Shown here: piece by piece, positions 1 to 5,323 of the stretch | Position numbering within the stretch: position 1 is the first letter of the stretch | Layout of the letters: each line of letters starts with the position of its first letter | Origin: Oligoflexaceae bacterium | GTDB taxonomy: Bacteria > Bdellovibrionota_B > Oligoflexia > Oligoflexales > Oligoflexaceae | Assembly: GCA_947474445.1 (NCBI GenBank) | Contig: CANJJY010000171.1 | Span: 1-8,887 of the forward strand | Length of the DNA stretch: 8,887 nt | Reading direction: 5' to 3' | The notes under the pieces: generated by a model | Told to the model about the DNA's origin: nothing | Seen by the model: only the letters and a program-made list of their open reading frames with translations | Database searches by the model: none | Made by a program: the position numbers and the translations under genes

Positions 1-134
1 ATTCCAGGCCAAGTCCGCAGCTGATTTTTTTTGTGTAGGGAGGGATTTGAACACCCCCTTACTGAAAAACGAAGTCCTCGAGCCCGCGGGCAAATGCGCT
101 GTGCTTTGCGTTTTTGCCAATTTTGCGAGGATCG

Positions 135-162
135 ATGACAGAGCTGAACAACTAAATAATAT
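135..162 (+). promoter_or_regulatory. possible sigma70-type promoter of the helical-repeat gene
   Basis: ATGACA at 135-140 matches the -35 consensus at 5 of 6 bases. It is followed after 16 bases by TAATAT at 157-162, which matches the -10 consensus at 4 of 6. The -10 lies in a local AT-rich patch about 50 bases before the TTG start at 211. A second -35-like TTGACG at 170-175 lies too close to the start to be convincing. This is pattern matching only. Confidence 0.25.
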
Positions 163-199
163 TCGCAAGTTGACGATAAAAAGGGGCTTCTCCTTGATT

Positions 200-205
200 G
201 AGGGA
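200..205 (+). promoter_or_regulatory. ribosome binding site supporting the TTG start at 211
   Basis: GAGGGA lies here, and its GAGG ends 7 bases before TTG at 211. An in-frame TGA at 199-201 excludes any earlier start. The same GAGG-N7-start arrangement occurs before the genes at 2838 and 6440. Confidence 0.6.
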
Positions 206-210
206 CGGAC

Positions 211-1245
211 TTGAGAATCGAAGAGATCGACATCCGCGCCGCAGCTAAATACCTGATCCCGGCCTTCTGTCTGGTGGTCGTGTTGATCTATTTGTTCGTG
301 CGCGCGATCGTCGTGAGATATTTATTTGCGCAGCAACATGCGAAGATGAGTGACAAAGCCATCCAAATGCGCGGCGGCCCTGGCATGAATCCGCCGCCTA
401 CCATCGTCCGCAAGACCGACCTCTACGCTAAGCTCAATCGCCATCAGAGGAAGCTGCACGCCCATGCCGAGGCCCTTTTTCAGCATAAGAAGTTCAGAGA
501 ATCCGCCCAGATATTCGAAAGCATCGGCTTTCAGAGAAAAGCCGTCGATGTGCTCGAGCACAATGGATTCATCGATGATGCGGCCCACGTGCTGCTCCGC
601 ATGAATCTGCTCAATCGAGCGGGAGTTCTCTATGAACGGAATGGACGTTACGATAAAGCGATTGAATTCTATGCCAAAGAAAACAAGTTGGACCTGATTG
701 GCAAGGTCTATGAGAAGATGGCTTGGAAAGACTATCGCTTCTATCGCGAAGCCGCCGACTTTTTTCTGCGCGCTGGTTTGATCGATCAGAGTCTGGCCGC
801 CTTGACGAAGATCGTTCAAAGAGATGAAATCATGCGGATCTGTCTCAACGCGAAGCGCTTTGATTTTCTTTGGAACTATCTTCATATTCCTCACAATGCG
901 GCAGCGATCCTCCCCCAGTTGAATCGGAAGGAATTAGAGACCCTGCTCGAACCCATCGCGCCGACTCCTCAGGTGGCCCTCGTTTTCAGCTCGTGGCTGG
1001 CTTATTATCCCAAGGCGGATCTCTTCGGTTTGGTTTTGGTCAAGCTCAGTGCGGACCAGCAACTCGCGACGATCCTGTGGTCGTCCCTTTCCGATCACAC
1101 AGTAGGCTTGCTGCTGCCTTTAGTCGGTCAGCTGCAACCGCCTCTTCAGTCAGGAGTCGCAAGCGTTTATACTCACGTGTTAGCCCAACTGGGGAAAGAG
1201 GTCGCGAGTCTCGCCTTTAAAGAATCGCCTCGTCAGGTCGCCTAA
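211..1245 (+). CDS. membrane-anchored TPR-like helical-repeat protein
   Basis: This is a 344-residue protein of unknown specific function. Residues about 14-36 form one hydrophobic segment followed by Arg-rich residues, so it is probably an N-terminal membrane anchor with the bulk of the protein in the cytoplasm. Residues 60-75 are a Pro/basic linker. From about 80 to 225 the sequence is a run of short amphipathic helix pairs with TPR-like spacing of Ala, Tyr and Gly (for example the segments around 95-125, 126-158 and 175-200, with AGVLYERNGRYDKAIEFY the clearest). The rest, to 344, is leucine-rich and helical. Such alpha-solenoids usually scaffold protein complexes; that role is inferred. 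The start is TTG, chosen because a Shine-Dalgarno site precedes it and an in-frame stop lies just upstream. The next Met (46) would remove the membrane segment. The gene stands alone, 113 bases before the next start, and no terminator is seen after it. The membrane anchor and repeats are fairly secure; the biological role is unknown. Confidence 0.85.
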   Translation: MRIEEIDIRAAAKYLIPAFCLVVVLIYLFVRAIVVRYLFAQQHAKMSDKAIQMRGGPGMNPPPTIVRKTDLYAKLNRHQRKLHAHAEALFQHKKFRESAQIFESIGFQRKAVDVLEHNGFIDDAAHVLLRMNLLNRAGVLYERNGRYDKAIEFYAKENKLDLIGKVYEKMAWKDYRFYREAADFFLRAGLIDQSLAALTKIVQRDEIMRICLNAKRFDFLWNYLHIPHNAAAILPQLNRKELETLLEPIAPTPQVALVFSSWLAYYPKADLFGLVLVKLSADQQLATILWSSLSDHTVGLLLPLVGQLQPPLQSGVASVYTHVLAQLGKEVASLAFKESPRQVA

Positions 1246-1305
1246 AGCCTCAGCTTCCCATCTCCTTTCACTCCCCCAGCCCTAGGTTTATTTGCGCGCG
1301 CCCCT

Positions 1306-1311
1306 TACAAT
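1306..1311 (+). promoter_or_regulatory. possible -10 element of the cysteine-rich protein gene
   Basis: TACAAT matches the -10 consensus at 5 of 6 bases and lies 47 bases before the ATG at 1359. No good -35 is seen 16-18 bases upstream; the DNA there is a GC-rich alternating CG stretch. Weak support. Confidence 0.25.
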
Positions 1312-1344
1312 AGAGGGAAGTATCCCGTGGCTTATAGGCAAGCG

Positions 1345-1350
1345 AAGGAG
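1345..1350 (+). promoter_or_regulatory. ribosome binding site AAGGAG
   Basis: AAGGAG lies 8 bases before the ATG at 1359. It is a strong Shine-Dalgarno site that fixes the start so that the signal peptide is included. Confidence 0.65.
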
Positions 1351-1358
1351 TTGGGCCG

Positions 1359-1736
1359 ATGACGCGAACGATAGGACTTTGGCTTTTCAGTTGTCTCCTC
1401 GTGATGGCTTCATGGGTGCAGGGCGGTTGGGCGCAGACGACGGGGACCGATCTTGCAAAAAAAATTGAAGAGTTGGAAAAGCGACTGGATATTCAGGAAA
1501 AAAGAACTTTGGATTGCAAGGCTGGCGAATCAGTCCAAGGCGAAACAGATCGCTGGAGTCCCTACTCCAAATGTCCCGCCCACTATCAGGCGACCGGCCT
1601 GCAGCGCGTCGATATCCTCGGCGATCACAAAAACCCCATCAATCACGTCAATGATTTTCAATGCAATGAACAAGGATGCAAGGCGTGGTGCATCGGCGGT
1701 GGATGCACGGTGCAGGCTCGCTGCTGCCGCTTGTAG
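1359..1736 (+). CDS. small secreted cysteine-rich protein, unknown function
   Basis: This is a 125-residue protein with a clear Sec signal peptide: Arg at position 3, a hydrophobic core over about 5-20, and probable cleavage after Ala25 in GGWAQ. Residues 32-51 (LAKKIEELEKRLDIQEKR region) have heptad spacing typical of a short coiled coil, possibly for oligomerisation. The mature part has eight Cys: 53, 72, 102, 107, 111, 116, 122 and 123. Six fall in the last 24 residues, ending in a Cys-Cys pair. The even number and the export signal suggest a disulfide-bonded domain folded in the periplasm or outside the cell. Cys12 sits within the hydrophobic core without a proper lipobox, so a lipoprotein is unlikely. 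An A8 run at 1457-1464 lies in codons 33-36 just after the signal peptide. I do not recognise a family. The gene converges with the regulator that follows, with a single base between the stop codons. Confidence 0.8.
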   Translation: MTRTIGLWLFSCLLVMASWVQGGWAQTTGTDLAKKIEELEKRLDIQEKRTLDCKAGESVQGETDRWSPYSKCPAHYQATGLQRVDILGDHKNPINHVNDFQCNEQGCKAWCIGGGCTVQARCCRL

Positions 1737-1737
1737 A

Positions 1738-2331
1738 TTAGAGTTCGAGCTTGGCTTGATCGCTGGGCAAAAAGCTGATGAGGGAGCGTTCACCGTGCAG
1801 GGGCAGCCGCATGATTTGACAGCTGATCATTCTGAGGTCCGCGGCTATCATGCGCGTTTCTTGGCAAATCATATTTTTTTGGTCAGCGGCAAAGCGTAGG
1901 CTGATGTCGTCGCGATCAGGCGAAGCGATCGTTTCGTACCATGAGCGTCCTACCATCCTTTCGCGCGGATAACCGAAGGTCCGTGTCCAAGATTCTGAAA
2001 CGAATTGGGTGAGTCCATCATCTTTTGAAACGATAAAACTGGCGGGTGAAGCCGCTGCCAGAGTGGCGACTGCCTGCTCCAAGCGTTTTACTTTTATTTC
2101 TGTCTCGACCAGGTTCGGACCCTCAAGTCCTGCTTCAAAAACGAGAGCGTCGAGAGAGATATCAAAAGCACTTGCCACTCTTTTGAGCGACACGATGCTT
2201 TTAGGAACCAGACCTGCTCGCCATTCGGACAAAGTTTGTTTGGGAATGCCGGTAATCTTCGAGAGGTCCGACGCCCTGAGGCCCTTGCTCTTCAACAATT
2301 CGTCTAAATTATGTCGCAGCCTGGGCTCCAT
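1738..2331 (-). CDS. XRE-type HTH and PAS domain transcriptional regulator
   Basis: This is a 197-residue protein. Residues about 5-64 form an XRE/Cro-C1 helix-turn-helix domain. The recognition region is around ITGIPKQTLSEWRAG (26-40), followed by the usual third part with VASAFDISLDAL. Residues 75-93 are a probable helical linker. Residues about 94-190 read as one PAS domain, with the typical NKxWxxxFGYxxxEMxGxSxxE-like pattern (here SESWTRTFGYPRERMVGRSW). Expected role: a cytoplasmic one-component sensor that binds DNA through the HTH and senses a ligand, redox state or partner through PAS; the signal is unknown. The start at 2331 is preferred over an upstream in-frame ATG at 2370. A perfect AAGGAGG lies 9 bases before 2331, and the HTH domain begins right after it. 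The gene is divergent from the S9 protease gene and convergent with the cysteine-rich gene. An inverted repeat 93-116 bases upstream is a candidate operator. Domain assignment is secure; targets are unknown. Confidence 0.87.
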   Translation of the reverse strand: MEPRLRHNLDELLKSKGLRASDLSKITGIPKQTLSEWRAGLVPKSIVSLKRVASAFDISLDALVFEAGLEGPNLVETEIKVKRLEQAVATLAAASPASFIVSKDDGLTQFVSESWTRTFGYPRERMVGRSWYETIASPDRDDISLRFAADQKNMICQETRMIAADLRMISCQIMRLPLHGERSLISFLPSDQAKLEL

Positions 2332-2340
2332 CAGGGCCTT

Positions 2341-2347
2341 CCTCCTT
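2341..2347 (-). promoter_or_regulatory. ribosome binding site AAGGAGG that decides the regulator's start
   Basis: Read on the minus strand this is AAGGAGG, a perfect anti-Shine-Dalgarno match 9 bases before the ATG at 2331. It lies inside the longer open frame that begins at 2370. The upstream ATG is therefore probably not the start, and the protein is 197 rather than 210 residues. Confidence 0.75.
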
Positions 2348-2423
2348 GCAAATGCTCTCTCCAAAAACACAAACCCCTACGCAATGGTCGTGCACAATCA
2401 CTTCCATTTTTCTAAGGGGCTTT

Positions 2424-2447
2424 CTTGTCTCTGATCATTCAGACAAG
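2424..2447. repeat. inverted repeat, candidate operator
   Basis: CTTGTCT at 2424-2430 is the exact reverse complement of AGACAAG at 2441-2447, with 10 bases between. Beyond one mismatch the next two pairs (2421-2422 with 2449-2450) also match. The repeat lies 93-116 bases upstream of the regulator's start. XRE-type regulators commonly bind such dyads and control their own genes, so this is a candidate operator. The CTTGTCT half-site recurs at 2729-2735 near the protease gene. Binding is inferred. Confidence 0.4.
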
Positions 2448-2509
2448 CAAGCGCTCTCAACAATCATTCTGCTCTGTTCATGGATGCCTTCGAGGTGGAA
2501 AGATTGCAA

Positions 2510-2549
2510 GTTAAAGGTGAGGGGAGCTCACGATCCTCTCATTTTTAAC
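2510..2549 (+). ncRNA. 16-bp stem-loop with three G-U pairs in plus-strand RNA
   Basis: Bases 2510-2525 pair with 2534-2549 around an 8-base loop. All 16 positions pair if G-U is allowed: 13 Watson-Crick pairs and three G-U pairs (2516/2543, 2517/2542, 2522/2537). On the minus strand those three would be A-C mismatches, so the structure belongs to a plus-strand transcript. A T8 run follows at 2561-2568, 11 bases after the stem. It could be the 3' hairpin of a small RNA, a stop for antisense transcription entering the regulator gene region, or part of a long protease leader. The gap to the T run is larger than in a classical intrinsic terminator. Confidence 0.4.
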
Positions 2550-2729
2550 CTTTATTTGGGTTTTTTTTGACTATACATAGTTTCCACTACGAGTGAGTCT
2601 GCGGAATCGGACGCAAAGAAAAGTGTGCATGAAAAAGATGCATTTCAGAGTGACGAAAAACATGTCCGGTGTGAGCGGTTTTAACCCTGGTTTTCAAAAA
2701 AATCTCTGGGAAAAATTCTGAGTTCTTCC

Positions 2730-2759
2730 TTGTCTTATCCTCCTCCTCACTCCTATCTT
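2730..2759 (+). promoter_or_regulatory. possible promoter of the S9 protease gene
   Basis: TTGTCT at 2730-2735 and TATCTT at 2754-2759, 18 bases apart, each match the sigma70 hexamers at 4 of 6. They lie about 80-110 bases before the ATG at 2838. The -35 coincides with the repeated CTTGTCT half-site, which would fit regulator control. Weak evidence; the surrounding tract is pyrimidine-rich and favours chance matches. Confidence 0.2.
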
Positions 2760-2837
2760 CATAGCTCCGCGAGCGAGGAGATGCTGAATATACGGCTCTT
2801 TGACTGCGCCCTCTTTGGATAGAGATGAGGCTGATAC

Positions 2838-5237
2838 ATGAGATTAAGTATAGCTCTTGGGTTTTTGCTCCTGCTGGGGGCACCGCGCCTCAGTGTTGCC
2901 GCCACCGAGGTTCCCGCTTTGCCGGCCGACTTGCAGGCTATGATCGACGCACCTCTCAGTCCCCTCCGGGCAAAAAATCCTGATGGCAGCCAGCTGCTTT
3001 TTTTTGAACGCTCGTCGACGCTCCCGCTCGCCTATCTCTCGACGCCATCGATCGGACTCGCAGGCGAGGAGATCGCCATTGAGCTGGGGGCCAAGAAACG
3101 TCGCCGGCTCCTGCAAAATCCTGTCTTCTTTGCCATCGCGTCTCGGCAACAGACGCCCTTGCGCGTGCCGCAAAATCGCAATATCAGCGCGCATGCCTTC
3201 AGTCCTGACGGGCGATGGCTTGCTCTGGCCATCGATGGGACGAGCAGCGTCGATCTTTGGGTCGTCGATACGCGGAATGGTCAAGGGCATCCCGTCCTAG
3301 GGCTGAGCATCAACGACATCTTCGTCGATCCTCTGGTGTGGAGTCGCGACAGTCGCGAACTTTTGGTAGCAAGCCGCACCCACAGTCCGGATGCGGCCAG
3401 TGACATCGATAGACCCATTATTGAAGAAGCCGAAGGTGTGAAAGTACCTTCGCGCACCTACCCCTATCTTTTGCGGACGAAAGGCGACGAAGCAAAATTC
3501 AAAAGTCTCGCCCGCATTCAATGGCAAGTGCTGAGCTTCAAAGATGCCGGTACCGATGGGAGGGCGAGGCCTTGGGGCGAGGCGGGCCTTTACACCGCTC
3601 TCGATCAGTCGCCGAACGGAAAGTTGTGGCTGGTCAAACGCATGATTCCGCCCTTTTCGTTTGCCGTCCCGGCTTCTCTCTTTGCGCGGAGCGTGGAAGT
3701 CTGGGAAAAGGGGCGCGTGAATCGCGTGCTCACCATGCCCCTGGCGGAAGGCGTGCCGCCCGAAGGGGAAAGAAAAGGGCCGCGCGATGCCCTGTGGCAG
3801 GCCGATCAACCGGCTCGCTTGCTGTGGCTGGAAGCACTCGATGACGGCGATCCACGGAAAAAGGTCGAAGAACGCGATCGTCTGCTAGCGTGGAGCGCAC
3901 CCTTTGAAGGGCGGCCGGAAGAACTTGCGCGATGGCCCGAACGCGTCGGCAAGATTCATTTTTTGGTCGAACACGGGAAAATGCTGGTGCGAAGCTTTAA
4001 TCCTGATACGAGCGTAGCGACTCTCGATTTGTTTATTCCCGCCAGCGAAAAAGTCAAAGGCACAAGGCGGCAACTCCTTCATTACGATGTGAAGGACGAT
4101 TACAATAATCCGGGGCGCCTCGTGACCATCGATGATGGCTTAGGTCAAGAGCGTGTGGCCCAGGAAGGACCCTGGATTTTCCTAGCCGGCGACGGCAAGA
4201 ATCGAGAGGGCGAGCAGCCCTTTCTCGATCGCATGCATCTCGACACGCGCACGAAGGAAAGATTGTTCAGCTCAGATCCTCACGCCTCGTTCATCGAAGA
4301 ATTCAACAGTTTCTATCAGAACACCAGCGACAAGATCATCCTCGCGCGCGAAGCCCCCAGCAGTCCGCCGAATCTTTGGCTTTGGGATCGGTCGACGCAA
4401 AAGCGTGAACAGCTCACCCAATTCGAAGACGCAGTCCCGGCCATGACCGCCGTCGAAAAGCGATCTTTGGTATTTCAGAGATCAGATGGTCTGACGATGT
4501 CGGGAACCCTCTACATGCCGTCCATTTTAAAACCCGGTGAAAAATTGCCCGCCATCGTCTGGGCCTATCCCGCTGAGTATCGCAATGCCGCCGTCGCTGG
4601 ACAGGTGCGTGTTTCGACCAAACGCTACAGCCGGCCCGCTCCTCTCGGTGTAGAATGGCTCGTGACACGCGGCTATGCCGTCCTCGATGATGCGTCCATG
4701 CCGCTGATCGGAGACAAGGAAACGGTGAACAACACGCTGGTGACTCAGCTGGTCGCCAACGCGCAGGCCGTGGTCGATGCCCTCGATGGGCTCGGCACGA
4801 TCGATAAAAGGCGCATCGCCGTCGGAGGTCACAGCTATGGAGCGTTTATGACGGCGAATCTGCTCGCTCACAGCCAGCTTTTTTGTGCCGGTGTCGCGCG
4901 CAGCGGGGCTTACAATCGAAGCCTTACACCTTTTGGCTTCCAGTCCGAACGCCGCACGTTTTGGGAAGCCAAAGATTTCTACATGAACGTCTCGCCTTTC
5001 TATCACGCCGAGTCGATCAAAACACCCTTACTGCTGATTCACGGCAAAGACGACGATAATCCCGGGACGACGCCGCTGCAGACCGAGCGGATGTTTCACG
5101 CGATGCGGGGCGTCGGCGGCACAGCGCGCATGGTGATGCTGCCTTACGAGGCTCATGGCTACCGCAGTCGTGAAAACATTTTTCTGGTGCAGGCTGAGAC
5201 CCTGCATTGGCTGGAGCGTTGGTGCGGAGGGAATTGA
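2838..5237 (+). CDS. exported S9D-type glutamyl endopeptidase-like serine peptidase
   Basis: This is a 799-residue serine peptidase of the prolyl oligopeptidase clan. It most resembles chloroplast glutamyl endopeptidase (CGEP, MEROPS S9D), which in plants cleaves after Glu. A Sec signal peptide covers about residues 1-21 (cleavage near SVA/A), so it acts in the periplasm or outside. Residues about 60-530 are beta-rich and fit the S9 beta-propeller that gates the active site, with FSPDGRWLAL-type blades. The alpha/beta-hydrolase domain covers about 540-799. The triad is visible: Ser666 in GGHSYGAFM, Asp739 in HGKDDDNPG and His773 in YEAHGY. The stretches ARSGAYNRSLTPFGFQ and AYPAEYRNAAVAGQVR agree closely with the plant enzyme, which is the main reason for the S9D call over DPP4 or acylaminoacyl peptidase types. 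GAGG 7 bases before the ATG supports the start. A T8 run at 2998-3005 lies within the coding sequence. Glu specificity is inferred from the family. The membrane-protein gene follows 86 bases on and may share its transcript. Confidence 0.93.
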   Translation: MRLSIALGFLLLLGAPRLSVAATEVPALPADLQAMIDAPLSPLRAKNPDGSQLLFFERSSTLPLAYLSTPSIGLAGEEIAIELGAKKRRRLLQNPVFFAIASRQQTPLRVPQNRNISAHAFSPDGRWLALAIDGTSSVDLWVVDTRNGQGHPVLGLSINDIFVDPLVWSRDSRELLVASRTHSPDAASDIDRPIIEEAEGVKVPSRTYPYLLRTKGDEAKFKSLARIQWQVLSFKDAGTDGRARPWGEAGLYTALDQSPNGKLWLVKRMIPPFSFAVPASLFARSVEVWEKGRVNRVLTMPLAEGVPPEGERKGPRDALWQADQPARLLWLEALDDGDPRKKVEERDRLLAWSAPFEGRPEELARWPERVGKIHFLVEHGKMLVRSFNPDTSVATLDLFIPASEKVKGTRRQLLHYDVKDDYNNPGRLVTIDDGLGQERVAQEGPWIFLAGDGKNREGEQPFLDRMHLDTRTKERLFSSDPHASFIEEFNSFYQNTSDKIILAREAPSSPPNLWLWDRSTQKREQLTQFEDAVPAMTAVEKRSLVFQRSDGLTMSGTLYMPSILKPGEKLPAIVWAYPAEYRNAAVAGQVRVSTKRYSRPAPLGVEWLVTRGYAVLDDASMPLIGDKETVNNTLVTQLVANAQAVVDALDGLGTIDKRRIAVGGHSYGAFMTANLLAHSQLFCAGVARSGAYNRSLTPFGFQSERRTFWEAKDFYMNVSPFYHAESIKTPLLLIHGKDDDNPGTTPLQTERMFHAMRGVGGTARMVMLPYEAHGYRSRENIFLVQAETLHWLERWCGGN

Positions 5238-5323
5238 GCTGCCGCGCCTCAGACCTTGAGCGAGAGGACCGCCTCAGCTTATGATAGGGAAGCAGAGCGA
5301 TACCTTTCAGCAGCGGGACCAGT

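Larger units (their letters stand above)
1..210. other. upstream non-coding stretch, no gene seen
   Basis: No supported gene lies here. A T8 run at 25-32 might be the tail of a terminator for a gene left of the window, but no good hairpin precedes it. Bases 33-55, read on the minus strand, look like a tRNA T-loop and 3' end, without the rest of a tRNA. The AT-rich patch near 150-163 is part of the proposed promoter. Confidence 0.5.
2332..2837. other. 506-base intergenic region with regulatory-looking structure
   Basis: No convincing gene is seen on either strand between the divergent regulator and protease genes. The region is more AT-rich than its flanks. It contains the regulator's ribosome binding site, a 7-bp inverted repeat at 2424-2447, a long stem-loop at 2510-2549, a T8 run at 2561-2568 and a 36-base pyrimidine-rich tract at 2724-2759. 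A 30-codon open frame at 2629-2721 has no Shine-Dalgarno site. The length is large for a simple divergent promoter and leaves room for a long leader or a small RNA. Confidence 0.7.

Noticed and set aside
33..110. Intact tRNA or tmRNA gene on the minus strand
   Set aside because: The T-stem has a mismatch, no complementary 5' acceptor strand (it would read CCTACAC on the plus strand) occurs upstream, the anticodon stem does not pair, and no tag-peptide frame is seen.
322..894. 190-codon open frame on the minus strand
   Set aside because: It lies wholly within the helical-repeat gene, whose TM segment, repeats and ribosome binding site are convincing. The antisense product shows no recognisable domain.
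1453..1899. 148-codon plus-strand frame overlapping the cysteine-rich gene and the regulator
   Set aside because: It starts at TTG without a Shine-Dalgarno site, overlaps two better genes, and its product looks like random out-of-frame sequence.
2629..2721. 30-codon plus-strand frame in the intergenic gap, starting MKKMHFRV
   Set aside because: It has no Shine-Dalgarno site and no recognisable feature; a frame of this length is expected by chance.
1247..5280. GCCTCAGCTT repeated at 1247-1256 and 5271-5280 after stop codons
   Set aside because: Many 10-base matches are expected by chance in a window of this size, and no flanking similarity extends the repeat.
5238..5323. Terminator after the protease gene
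   Set aside because: Only a 6-bp bulged hairpin (CGC-c-TCA with TGAGCG) is present and no T run follows.
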